Source: Bacteroidota bacterium (GTDB taxonomy: Bacteria; Bacteroidota; Bacteroidia; Bacteroidales; B39-G9). From it: a stretch of 42,094 nt of DNA. A program made the position numbers and the translations under genes. Shown piece after piece: positions 24,903-33,497 of the stretch (its first letter is position 1; every line of letters starts with the position of its first letter). The notes under the pieces were generated by a model. That model was not told the origin of the DNA, searched no databases, and saw only the letters and a program-made list of their open reading frames with translations. The stretch is taken from contig JADFUR010000057.1 in assembly GCA_015222055.1 (NCBI GenBank), positions 1 through 42,094 of the forward strand, in the 5' to 3' direction.

Positions 24903-25841
24903 TTAATGTACGCTACAAACTCTATCGTATTCTTCATTTGTAAGATCGTTTACAAAAAATTTAGCTGGATTTAATGGTTTGTTGTGAAATCTTACTTCGT
25001 AATGTAAATGAGGACCTGTTGATAAACCAGTGCTTCCAACTTCCGCAATAATTTCACCTCTTTTAACCTTTTGTCCAATTTTTACATGAATTTTGTATAA
25101 ATGAGCATAAACTGTTTTATATCCAAATCCGTGGTCAATTATCACTTCATTACCATATCCTCTTCTTGCCTTTTTCACCAAAATTATTTTACCGTCGCCG
25201 GGAGAATGAATATCTGATCCTGTTGGAGCCGCAAAGTCAATACCATAATGCATTCTTTTGGTTTTAAATATTGGATGAGAACGCATACCATAAGCAGCAG
25301 AAATTCTTCTTAATTGTCTATAAGATATTGGTTGAATGGCAGGAACACATTCAAATCTTTTTTCTTTTCTTTTTATTATTGAATAAACCTCATCAAACGA
25401 TTTTGATTGAATGTATATTTGGTTTAAGATTTCATCAGATTTTTTTGCTGTCTCAATTAAAATGTCAGAATTTTCGTAACCTTCTAGTTTTTCATAACGG
25501 TTTGTACCACCAAAACCAGCTTGTCTAACTGTTGGGGGTATTGGGTTTACTTCTGAATAAACTCTGTAACAATCATCATCACGTTTTTGAATTGCTGATA
25601 ATACATTTGAACTGCCATCAAGTTTTTGATTTATCTCTTTAAAGTTTTTTATTAAGTTAACATTCTTCTGTTCTAAAAAATATTGTTTAGGTGTTTGTAT
25701 GTAACTGGAAAAAAATAATAGAGTAATGATTGATAATAAAAGACTAAATAAAAAAAAATATGAAATTTTTTTAAGTATTTTTTTATAATTTCTTTCAATC
25801 TTTGTATATGTAAGAGTTTCTTCGTTAAAAGAATATTTCAT
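24903..25841 (-). CDS. M23-family metallopeptidase (LytM-type), membrane anchored
   Basis: 312 residues. An N-terminal membrane helix (about 27-47) anchors it, followed by a helical spacer (about 55-165) and a C-terminal LytM/peptidase_M23 domain. The zinc residues are intact: H198-x3-D202 in MHYGIDFAAP and H278-x-H280 in GPHLHYEV. The surrounding YGMRSHPIF, GNEVIIDHGFGYKTVYAHL and VKIGQKVKRGEIIAEVG are family standards. Intact residues suggest real peptidoglycan endopeptidase activity in the periplasm rather than an EnvC-type activator. A TAATTTTG box lies at 25901-25908. Confidence 0.92.
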   Translation of the reverse strand: MKYSFNEETLTYTKIERNYKKILKKISYFFLFSLLLSIITLLFFSSYIQTPKQYFLEQKNVNLIKNFKEINQKLDGSSNVLSAIQKRDDDCYRVYSEVNPIPPTVRQAGFGGTNRYEKLEGYENSDILIETAKKSDEILNQIYIQSKSFDEVYSIIKRKEKRFECVPAIQPISYRQLRRISAAYGMRSHPIFKTKRMHYGIDFAAPTGSDIHSPGDGKIILVKKARRGYGNEVIIDHGFGYKTVYAHLYKIHVKIGQKVKRGEIIAEVGSTGLSTGPHLHYEVRFHNKPLNPAKFFVNDLTNEEYDRVCSVH

Positions 25842-26190
25842 CTTTTTTATTTTTTTTAAATAGAACTTATTGTTTTACTTATTTTGTTAAAAGCACCTGA
25901 CAAAATTAATAATATTTTTGTGTATAACTATATATTTTTCTATTTCTAAAAATATACTTTATGCAATAATAAGAATTTTTTTTTTTTTAAAAAAGTAATT
26001 TACAATTAATTATCCTAATTCAACCTAAATAATTACTTTAATCATGAAAATATTTTTATTTATGACAATATAACTGTGAATTATTACTCCATATTATTTT
26101 GTCATGCAAGATGACTTTATCGTTAAAGACATAAATATTGTTTTAAGATAATTATTAAATAGAATAATAAATTAGTATAGATTCAAAACA
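25842..26190. other. Gap between M23 peptidase and ROK kinase genes
   Basis: Contains the likely M23 -7 box TAATTTTG (25908-25901) and a ten-base T run near 25978. No gene is seen. Confidence 0.4.
25901..25908 (-). promoter_or_regulatory. -7 promoter box (TAATTTTG) for the M23 peptidase
   Basis: Minus-strand match to TAnnTTTG, 60 bases upstream of the ATG at 25841. Confidence 0.4.
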
Positions 26191-27150
26191 TTAGCTTTTT
26201 TTCTCAATTTCTTTCCATACCAGAGCACTAGAGCCAAGAATTGCCGCATTATCATTTAAGCCTGAAGGCAAAATTTTAATTTTGTTTTTATAAATACCCA
26301 ATAGATTTTTTTCGAAGTGATATTTTGTGGGTTTAAAAATAAGGTCGCCTGATTTTGCCATACCTCCAAAAAGGAAAATAGCTTCGGGGCTAGTTATTGC
26401 AACTGAATTTGCCAAAACTTCTCCAAGCATTCTGCCGGTATGTTCATAAGTTTGAATAGCAATTTTATCACCACGGTTTGCTGCATCTGCAACCATTTTT
26501 GCTGTTAAATCATTAAAAGGAATACCTCTTAATTCACTTTCTTCAAGATTATCGGCTAATAATTTATACACAGAACGTTTAACTCCTGTTGCAGAAACAT
26601 AAGTCTCAAGACATCCTTTTCTTCCGCATGCACATTGGCGACCATCGGGCGTAACAATTACATGTCCTAATTCTCCTGCAAAACCGTCGTGGCCGTATAG
26701 TAATTGACCATTAACAACAATGCCACTTCCTAAACCTGTACCTAATGTAACTACAATAAAATCTTTCATTCCTTTTGCTCCTCCATAAATCATTTCGCCT
26801 ATTGCTGCAACATTAGCGTCATTTGTCAGAAAAACAGGAAGATTAAAATAATTTTTAAATATGTCAGATAAATGTATTACTCCATTCCACCTAAGATTAG
26901 GAGCATCCTCAATTGTGCCGGTATAAAAATTTCCATTTGGAGCACCAATACCTATACCAAGTAGTTTTATATTATTAAATTTTTTTAATGCTTTATTAAC
27001 CTTTTCATATATATCTTTAACAAACAAATCAACATCTTCATGAATTTGAGTCTCAATCGTATCTTCAAACAAACATTTTCCATTTCTGTCAACAAATCCA
27101 AGTACTGTATTTGTTCCACCAATATCTATTCCTAATGCTACTTCTGTCAT
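26191..27150 (-). CDS. ROK-family sugar kinase (glucokinase-like)
   Basis: 319 residues. ALGIDIGGTNTVLG (6-19) is the phosphate-1 ATP motif and LTNDANVAAIGE contains the catalytic Asp. VTLGTGLGSGIVVNG is the phosphate-2 motif, GELGHVIV carries the sugar-binding Glu-His, and CACGRKGCLETYVSATG is the ROK zinc motif. All are intact, so it is a kinase rather than a ROK repressor; there is also no N-terminal HTH. Glucose is the most likely substrate, with N-acetylmannosamine or fructose as alternatives. It is transcribed alone. Confidence 0.9.
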   Translation of the reverse strand: MTEVALGIDIGGTNTVLGFVDRNGKCLFEDTIETQIHEDVDLFVKDIYEKVNKALKKFNNIKLLGIGIGAPNGNFYTGTIEDAPNLRWNGVIHLSDIFKNYFNLPVFLTNDANVAAIGEMIYGGAKGMKDFIVVTLGTGLGSGIVVNGQLLYGHDGFAGELGHVIVTPDGRQCACGRKGCLETYVSATGVKRSVYKLLADNLEESELRGIPFNDLTAKMVADAANRGDKIAIQTYEHTGRMLGEVLANSVAITSPEAIFLFGGMAKSGDLIFKPTKYHFEKNLLGIYKNKIKILPSGLNDNAAILGSSALVWKEIEKKS

Positions 27151-27484
27151 GGTTTCTTTTTTATTGTAATTTTAACCGCGTGCAAGATAAATTTTTTTAT
27201 TGTTATATTTTTAATTTTACATAAGAAATTATAAACAAGTAAGTCTTTTATGTTAAACTAGTTAAATTACAAAAATAAGTTGCTTGCAAATTTGAAACTC
27301 TTGTGTTTTTAATAGATTGTTTTTTAACATTTTCACTGAATTGTAATCGTTAAACATTTTTTGATCAATGTTTTGTACTTTGATTTTGATTATTAAAATT
27401 TGAGTGTTTTTTGTTGTAAATGAATTAAAATTAATGTTAATTTGAAATATAAATTTCAAGTTAATTAAACTTAAAAATATAATT
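27151..27484. other. Divergent gap between ROK kinase and first aconitase-family gene
   Basis: AT-rich. It holds a possible minus-strand box TATTTTTG (27277-27270) for the ROK kinase and a small inverted repeat TTGAAAT / ATTTCAA (27442-27459) 26 bases before the ATG at 27485, a possible operator. No gene is seen. Confidence 0.35.
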
Positions 27485-29296
27485 ATGGGAATGACATTAA
27501 TTGAAAAAATTTTAGCAAATCATTCGAAACAAGATGTTGTTAAACCAGGTGATATTATTGATATTGAAATAGATATCAGAGCTGCACGTGATTTTGGAGG
27601 TGCAAATGTTGTAAAAAATATTAGAGATAATAATTTGTCTATTGCAGATAAAGAAAAAACATTTTTTACATTTGATTGCAACCCAACTGGCTCTGACCAA
27701 AAATATGCTGTTAATCAGCAGATTTGCAGAATGTTTGCACGTGAAAATGGAATTAAAGTGTTCGATATTGATAACGGTATTGGTACTCATACTTTAATTC
27801 ATACCGGTATGGTTTATTCCGGCTCAACGGCAATTACTACCGATTCTCATGCAAATATTCTTGGTGCAGTTGGAGCTTTTGGTCAGGGAATGGGCGATAA
27901 GGATATTGCTGCTTCGTGGAGTAAAGGGAAAGTTTGGTTTAAAGCTCCTTCATCTGTGAAAATTAATCTTATCGGCAAACGACCAGATAATGTTTTTGCC
28001 AAAGATATAGCTTTGAATTTACTATCAATTTTTGGTGCAAATACCTTGCTTGGACAATCAATAGAAATTTATGGCGACGAGGTTAATAAATTTACTTTAG
28101 ATGAGAGAATTACTATATCGTCTATGGCTACAGAGATGGGTGCAATAATTATTTTGTTTACGCCAAACAAAGAGGTTCAAGAATATAGTGAGCAACGTGC
28201 GGGTAAGAAAATTGAATTAATTGAAGCTGATAATGATGCTCGTTATGAGAAAGAATATAATATTGATTTTAGTGAGTTTGTAGCAAGAGTATCTCGTCCG
28301 GGAAAACCCCACGATACTGTTGAAATAAATAATATAGAGCAAACAAAAATCGATTCTGCATTTATTGGAAGTTGTACAAATGGCAGGATGGAAGATATGC
28401 GAGAAGCTGCTAAAATCTTGAAAAATAAAAAAGTAGCTCCTGGTGTTGTGCTCAAAATTGTTCCTGCAACTAATGAGGTTTGGAATCAGTGTTTGTCAGA
28501 AGGAATTATAAAAATATTTAAAGATGCTGGAGCTCTTGTCTCAAATGCAGGTTGTGCAGGTTGTGCAGCAGGACAAGTTGGACAAAACGGAGCCGGTGAA
28601 GTAACTATTAGTACAGGAAACCGTAATTTTCCAGGCAAACAGGGTAAAGGCGATGTCTTCTTAGCTTCTCCTGCTTCAGTAGCAGCTTCAGCTGTTTCTG
28701 GATATATTGTTGATTATAAGCACATCCCTGAAAAACCAATTACTTTCTCTTTTGATGAAAAAGCAGAGAAAATTGAGAAAACAAAAAAGGAAGATGCTAA
28801 AACAGTTAAAAAACCTACAGTCGTTGAAGGTAGAGTATGGTATATTAAAGAAGATAATATTGATACTGATATGATTTTTCATAACAGATATCTCTCTATT
28901 ACAGATATTAACGAAATGGGACAATATACTTTTGATAATCTTGAAGGGTATAAAGATTTTGCACAAAAAGCAAAAATGGGTGATATCGTAGTTGTTCAAA
29001 AGAATTTTGGTAGCGGAAGCTCTCGTCAACAAGCCGTTGATTGTTTTAAAGCACTTGGAATTCAAGCAATTTTAGCCGAGTCTTTCGGAGCAATTTATGA
29101 ACGTAATGCAATTAATGCTGCATTTCCTATCATAACTTATAAGTCAGTTGATGATTTGAAACTATCTGATGGAGATAAAATAAGAGTGAATTTCGAATCA
29201 GGAGAAGTAACAAATTTGAGTAATAATAAAGTCATTTCTGCTGAAAATTTTTCTGAGGTTCAGATGGAAATTTACCAAAATGATGGATTGTTTTAA
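27485..29296 (+). CDS. Fused LeuC-LeuD-type aconitase-family hydratase, paralogue 1
   Basis: 603 residues combining a large-subunit-like part (1-~420) and a small swivel part (~455-603) in one chain. The 4Fe-4S ligands are the Cys of IGSCTNGRMEDM and the CxxC of NAGCAGCAAGQ. Also present are TDSHANILGAVGAFGQGMGD and, in the swivel domain, NFGSGSSRQQAVD and AIYERNAINAAFPI. This is the 3-isopropylmalate dehydratase / homoaconitase branch rather than full-length mitochondrial-type aconitase. The swivel loop reads SSRQQ where the family commonly has SSREH, which may change substrate choice. A second paralogue lies 0.8 kb downstream. The substrate is not predictable here. Confidence 0.85.
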   Translation: MGMTLIEKILANHSKQDVVKPGDIIDIEIDIRAARDFGGANVVKNIRDNNLSIADKEKTFFTFDCNPTGSDQKYAVNQQICRMFARENGIKVFDIDNGIGTHTLIHTGMVYSGSTAITTDSHANILGAVGAFGQGMGDKDIAASWSKGKVWFKAPSSVKINLIGKRPDNVFAKDIALNLLSIFGANTLLGQSIEIYGDEVNKFTLDERITISSMATEMGAIIILFTPNKEVQEYSEQRAGKKIELIEADNDARYEKEYNIDFSEFVARVSRPGKPHDTVEINNIEQTKIDSAFIGSCTNGRMEDMREAAKILKNKKVAPGVVLKIVPATNEVWNQCLSEGIIKIFKDAGALVSNAGCAGCAAGQVGQNGAGEVTISTGNRNFPGKQGKGDVFLASPASVAASAVSGYIVDYKHIPEKPITFSFDEKAEKIEKTKKEDAKTVKKPTVVEGRVWYIKEDNIDTDMIFHNRYLSITDINEMGQYTFDNLEGYKDFAQKAKMGDIVVVQKNFGSGSSRQQAVDCFKALGIQAILAESFGAIYERNAINAAFPIITYKSVDDLKLSDGDKIRVNFESGEVTNLSNNKVISAENFSEVQMEIYQNDGLF

Positions 29297-29349
29297 TTAG
29301 GTGAAAGTAGACAGAATACAGAATGTAGTAGGCAAGAGGTAGAATACCA

Positions 29350-29378
29350 GCTCTTTCGGATTTGTAATCCGAAAGAGC
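29350..29378. repeat. Perfect palindromic (REP-like) hairpin
   Basis: GCTCTTTCGGATT and AATCCGAAAGAGC form a perfect 13-bp stem with a TGT loop. There is no T run, so it is not a standard terminator. It sits between the first aconitase-family gene and the outer-membrane protein gene. Confidence 0.6.
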
Positions 29379-29404
29379 GATATTGTCGACAAACAAAATG
29401 AAAA

Positions 29405-30061
29405 ATGAAAAAAAGTATTATAATATTGACATTCTTTTTTTTAAAAGCATTTGTATATGGGCAGAATGATAGTGTTTTCTTTTTTAATGAATTTGATGAA
29501 TTCAATGTTTCAATAAATAAGACAAATCTAGAAGATAATAATACCAATGATGGATTTGATTTTGGAATAGGAGCTTATCACACATTTTTATCAGATAAAA
29601 ATGTAAATATTTTATTTGGTTTTGAATTTAATCGAACAAAACAATTCAAAGAATATATGTATGAAGGTCATTTTGCTAATTCTTCAGATTTGACTTATTT
29701 TATCAATAGTATTTCAATCCCTGTAACTGCAAGATTTAATATGGGAAGACATGTGAAAATATTTTGTGAAACGGGTGCGTTTTTAGATATACATCCAGGA
29801 GCCAGAAGAAAAGGAATAATGCATACTTATTTACCAAATGATAATAATCAAGTTGAATATAAAGAATTTGAGTTTGATGAAAGGGCAAATATTTCAAGTA
29901 TTAATTATGGAATTTCAATTGGAATAGGAATTAATGTTCCGGTATCAAAATTTAATTTAATAATTAAGCCAGAGTATAAATTCGGAATAAAAACATTATA
30001 TGATTATAAAGACCAGATTTTTAACAGGTATTTTAGAATAATTATTGGACTTAAAATTTAA
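29405..30061 (+). CDS. Outer-membrane beta-barrel-type protein
   Basis: 218 residues with a signal peptide (MKKSIIILTFFFLKAFVYGQ) and alternating strand pattern: FGIGAYHTFLSDKNVNILFG, ISIPVTARFNMG, VKIFCETGAFLDI, GISIGIGINVPV and a closing RYFRIIIGLKI. This fits the small eight-strand porin-like/OmpA-barrel proteins that are abundant in Bacteroidota. No peptidoglycan-binding domain follows. It lies on the same strand between the two aconitase-family genes, 32 bases ahead of the second one, which is an unusual partner for a central-metabolism enzyme. Confidence 0.75.
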   Translation: MKKSIIILTFFFLKAFVYGQNDSVFFFNEFDEFNVSINKTNLEDNNTNDGFDFGIGAYHTFLSDKNVNILFGFEFNRTKQFKEYMYEGHFANSSDLTYFINSISIPVTARFNMGRHVKIFCETGAFLDIHPGARRKGIMHTYLPNDNNQVEYKEFEFDERANISSINYGISIGIGINVPVSKFNLIIKPEYKFGIKTLYDYKDQIFNRYFRIIIGLKI

Positions 30062-30093
30062 ATGTTACTTAATACGAAAAACAAAACATAAAA

Positions 30094-31875
30094 ATGGGAA
30101 ATAAAACTTTTGTAGAAAAAATATTAGGTGCCGAAACAGGCAGTATTGTTTTTAAAAAACCAAATATTGTTTTAACGCATGACAACACAGCAAGCATAAA
30201 AGCTACATTTGAGAAAATGGGTGGTGTAAAAGTTGCTGATAGTAATCAATTATTAGTTGTTTTAGACCATAACGCACCACCAACAAATGCAAAATTAGCT
30301 ACCCAATATCAGTTAATTAGGAATTTTGTAAAAGATCAGGGCATAAATAAATTTTATGATGCTGGAAACGGGATATGTCATCAGTTAATGGCAAATCATG
30401 CTAAACCGGGAATGATAATTGTAGGTAGCGATAGTCATACGTGTACAGCTGGTGCTTATAATGCTCTTTCAGCAGGCATTGACCGCACAGAATCGGCAGG
30501 TATTTGGAAACGTGGTGAGACATGGTTTCGAGTTCCTGAATCAATAAAAATTACTTTAAAAGGGAAATTAAACAAAGGTGTTTTTGCAAAAGATATTTCG
30601 TTATGGATAATTGGTATGATTGGATCTGCAGGAGCAAATTATATGTCGATTGAATATCATGGCGACGGTGTAAAAAGCCTTACAATTCCACAACGTATGA
30701 CCTTAGCAAATCTTGCATCTGAGATGGGAGCAAAGAATGCTGTTTTCCCTGCGGACGAGGTTCTTGCTGAATATTATGGTAAAGAAAAAATTGACGGCGT
30801 GTGGGCTGATGAAGGAGCAAAATATTTTAAAGAAATAGAAATTAATTTAAGCGATATTTTTCCATTAGTTGCAGCTCCGCATCAGGTTGATAATGTTAAA
30901 GCAGTATCGGAAGTGCAGGGTTTAAAATTAAACGAAGGACTTATAGGAACATGTACAAATGGTCGTTTAGAGGATTTGAAAATTGCTGCTGAAATATTAG
31001 ATGGACAAAAAGTTGCTGATGGTTTTCAATTATTAGTAGCTCCTGCATCTAAAGAAATTTATTTGCAAGCAATTGAGCAAGGTATTATTACAAAATTAAT
31101 GAAAGCCGGAGCTAATATTTTAGGATCATCTTGTGGTCCGTGTCTTGGTACCGGACAAGGAATACCTGCCGATGGTTTTACAGTAATATCAACTGCAAAC
31201 CGTAATTTTTTAGGACGAATGGGAAACAAAAATGCCAATATATATTTAGCATCTCCTGCTTGTGTTGCTTACTCTGCTATAAAAGGAGAGATAGCTGATC
31301 CACGAGGAATTATTGCTAACGATAAATTTCCTTACACTAAAGAGCAAATTTCAGTAGTTGAAATAAAAAAAGGTGATAATCGTAAGATTGGTAATGTTTG
31401 GAATTATACTGATATTAATGATTTGAATACTGACCAAATGTTTGCCGGTAATTTAACTTATAATGTTTTAAGTTCAGATGCAGCATCAATTATGCCACAT
31501 TTATTTAAAGGGTTTGATGAAACATTTTCTGACAATGTTTCAAAAGATGATGTTATTATAGCAGGCGATAATTTTGGTTGTGGTAGTTCTCGTGAGCATC
31601 CTTCTGTTGGATTAGCTTATGCAGGAGTTAAAGCTATTATTGTAAAATCAGTAAATAGAATTTTTTATCGCTCGGCAATTAATCAGGGTTTATTACTAAT
31701 TGTAAATCGTGAAGTCGTTGAAAATTACAAATCTGGTGATAATTTGGATGTTGATTTTGAAAATGGCGTAATCAAATTAAATAATAATGAGTTTAAAATT
31801 GCTCCATTACCTGAAAAGCTTATGCAAATTATTGAGCGAAAGGGCTTAGTGAACTGGATAAAAAATGAAAAATAA
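30094..31875 (+). CDS. Fused LeuC-LeuD-type aconitase-family hydratase, paralogue 2
   Basis: 593 residues in the same fused layout as the gene at 27485. The cluster ligands are the Cys of IGTCTNGRLEDL and the CxxC of SSCGPCLGTGQG; IVGSDSHTCTAGAYNALSAG is the large-domain signature. The swivel part has the classical NFGCGSSREHPSVGLAYAG with IFYRSAINQGL. The TDQMFAGNLTYNVL segment replaces the TDMIFHNRYLSI of paralogue 1. It may be isopropylmalate, homoaconitate or another hydroxy-acid dehydratase; no leuA, leuB or citrate synthase gene is in the window to decide. A tRNA-Arg gene follows. Confidence 0.85.
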   Translation: MGNKTFVEKILGAETGSIVFKKPNIVLTHDNTASIKATFEKMGGVKVADSNQLLVVLDHNAPPTNAKLATQYQLIRNFVKDQGINKFYDAGNGICHQLMANHAKPGMIIVGSDSHTCTAGAYNALSAGIDRTESAGIWKRGETWFRVPESIKITLKGKLNKGVFAKDISLWIIGMIGSAGANYMSIEYHGDGVKSLTIPQRMTLANLASEMGAKNAVFPADEVLAEYYGKEKIDGVWADEGAKYFKEIEINLSDIFPLVAAPHQVDNVKAVSEVQGLKLNEGLIGTCTNGRLEDLKIAAEILDGQKVADGFQLLVAPASKEIYLQAIEQGIITKLMKAGANILGSSCGPCLGTGQGIPADGFTVISTANRNFLGRMGNKNANIYLASPACVAYSAIKGEIADPRGIIANDKFPYTKEQISVVEIKKGDNRKIGNVWNYTDINDLNTDQMFAGNLTYNVLSSDAASIMPHLFKGFDETFSDNVSKDDVIIAGDNFGCGSSREHPSVGLAYAGVKAIIVKSVNRIFYRSAINQGLLLIVNREVVENYKSGDNLDVDFENGVIKLNNNEFKIAPLPEKLMQIIERKGLVNWIKNEK

Positions 31876-31912
31876 AATTCATTAAAAACCTTTTTATTAA
31901 ATAGAATTTTAT

Positions 31913-31920
31913 TAAATTTG
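31913..31920 (+). promoter_or_regulatory. -7 promoter box (TAAATTTG) for tRNA-Arg
   Basis: Plus-strand match to TAnnTTTG, 17 bases before the mature tRNA 5' end. Confidence 0.55.
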
Positions 31921-31937
31921 CAAACTCTTAAATTCAG

Positions 31938-32011
31938 GGTCCAATAGCTCAGTTGGATAGAGCAACAGCCTTCTAAGCTGTGGGTCGCAGGTTCGAATCC
32001 TGCTTGGATCA
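31938..32011 (+). tRNA. tRNA-Arg (anticodon TCT)
   Basis: 74 bases fold into a full cloverleaf. The acceptor GGTCCAA pairs with TTGGATC (one G-U), there is T8-A9, and the D arm is GCTC...GAGC. The anticodon stem ACAGC/GCTGT has loop CTTCTAA (anticodon TCT), and the T arm is GCAGG TTCGAAT CCTGC, followed by discriminator A. The CCA end is not encoded. The TCT anticodon reads AGA, a common Arg codon in this AT-rich genome. Confidence 0.95.
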
Positions 32012-32012
32012 C

Positions 32013-32045
32013 AAAGTTGCCTTTTTTATAAAGGCAACTTTTTTA
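32013..32045. terminator. Bidirectional terminator after tRNA-Arg and the sensor kinase gene
   Basis: AAAGTTGCCTTT / AAAGGCAACTTT make a perfect 12-bp stem with a 5-base loop and T runs on both strands. Confidence 0.85.
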
Positions 32046-32046
32046 T

Positions 32047-33480
32047 TTATATTTGCTTATGTAAGGCAACTTTTTTCCTTAAATTTTTCCCAATTATTTT
32101 TATTAGAGTATTTTTATTGATTGGTTTGGATATATAATCATCACAACCAGCAACAAGGGCGTCTTCTCTGTCGTCTGTTAAGGCATAGGCAGTTTGTGCT
32201 ATTATAATAACATTTTTATTAAATTTTCGAATTTTTTTTGTTGCTTCATATCCATTCATTTCGGGCATTTTAATATCCATTAATATCAAATCAATATCCT
32301 TATTTTGCCTACAAGCTTCAACTGCTTCAATCCCGGTTTTTGAATGAATAATTTTTTTGCAAAGTTTTTTGATGACTGTTGTAAGGTAAATATCTGATGT
32401 TTCTTCGTCTTCAGCTATTAAAATGGTTAAATTTTTAGTTTGATTTTCAGTTTGTGTTTCAGAAATTGTATTAACAGGTATAATAATTTCTTTTTTATTA
32501 GTATTATACGGAATAGTAAAATAAAATTGAGAGCCTTTTCCGATTTCTGATTCTAACCAGATTTCGCCACCAAGCATTTTTACATAAGCCTTAGAAATAG
32601 ATAATCCCAAACCTGCTCCTTCATAATTTCTTGATGCTGAAATGTCCGCCTGAATAAAACGCTCAAAAATAGCTTTCTGTCTGTCTTTAGCAATTCCAAT
32701 ACCGCTATCTTTTATAAAAAAGTTTAAATAGTTTTCTTTTACTTCGTACCCAAATTCAATAATTCCTTTATTTGAATATTTAATGGCATTTTTCACAAGG
32801 TTTATAAGTATTGCATAAAATTTTTCAGGATCAGTTTCAATTGTTACATTGTTTTCGTACAAAGGATTTTTACTTAAAAGTTGCATTCCTTTAGTTTCAA
32901 CTTCAGGTTTAAAAAAATTATAAATGTATTCGATTACTTCATTAATATTTGTTTTTTTAATTGAAATGTCCATTTGCCCAGATTCTAGTTTTGAAATATC
33001 AATTAAATCATTAATAATATTTAGCAAGCGATTGCCACTTTTTTCGATTATACTGATGTATTCTTGTTTATTATCGTTTGTTAAATCCTGTTCTTTCAAT
33101 AAGTGGGTAAAGCCCAGAATACCATTCATAGGAGTGCGTATTTCATGACTTATATTGGCAAGAAAAGTTGATTTTAAATAATCATTTTCTTCGGCTTTTT
33201 TTTTGGCTCTCATCAATTCTATATTGCTTTCTTTTAAATTTTTTTCTATTTTTTCACGTTGAGCAATATCTTTTTGCAGTTGCATCGTTTTACTATTCAC
33301 CTGCTGTTTTAAAAGAAGAATAAAAACGAAAGAAATAATTATTGCAATAAATAAAATTAATAAAGAAGTTTTTAGCCAAAAAGGGAAAATGGTAATTTTT
33401 TCGACACCTCCAAGATGTTTATCTATTTGCTCAACAAGTTCTGGAGTTAAATTAGAATTTTTAGGAAAAGCGAATTGCAT
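32047..33480 (-). CDS. C-terminal part of a split hybrid histidine kinase (HisKA-HATPase-REC)
   Basis: 477 residues counted from the first ATG. The first ~30 residues are the end of a periplasmic SBP_bac_3-type sensor (FAFPKNSNLTPELVEQIDKHL). Next come a membrane helix (about 37-57) and a coiled coil (about 62-100). The HisKA domain has H112 in FLANISHEIRTPMNG, and the HATPase_c domain has NLVKNAIKYS, DSGIGIA and GAGLGLSISK. The C-terminal receiver has phospho-acceptor D402 in LILMDIKMPEMNG and the Lys of YISKPIN. The frame remains open upstream of the ATG (YNVQRSPVIFQPIR) and joins the gene at 33498-34103 through a one-base frame change. Confidence 0.85.
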   Translation of the reverse strand: MQFAFPKNSNLTPELVEQIDKHLGGVEKITIFPFWLKTSLLILFIAIIISFVFILLLKQQVNSKTMQLQKDIAQREKIEKNLKESNIELMRAKKKAEENDYLKSTFLANISHEIRTPMNGILGFTHLLKEQDLTNDNKQEYISIIEKSGNRLLNIINDLIDISKLESGQMDISIKKTNINEVIEYIYNFFKPEVETKGMQLLSKNPLYENNVTIETDPEKFYAILINLVKNAIKYSNKGIIEFGYEVKENYLNFFIKDSGIGIAKDRQKAIFERFIQADISASRNYEGAGLGLSISKAYVKMLGGEIWLESEIGKGSQFYFTIPYNTNKKEIIIPVNTISETQTENQTKNLTILIAEDEETSDIYLTTVIKKLCKKIIHSKTGIEAVEACRQNKDIDLILMDIKMPEMNGYEATKKIRKFNKNVIIIAQTAYALTDDREDALVAGCDDYISKPINKNTLIKIIGKNLRKKVALHKQI

Positions 33481-33497
33481 CCGAATTGGTTGAAAAA

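Noticed and set aside
27262-27459. Minus-strand 65-codon frame in the gap before the first aconitase-family gene
   Set aside because: Low-complexity Lys/Asn/Ile text with no motif, and it covers the likely promoter area.
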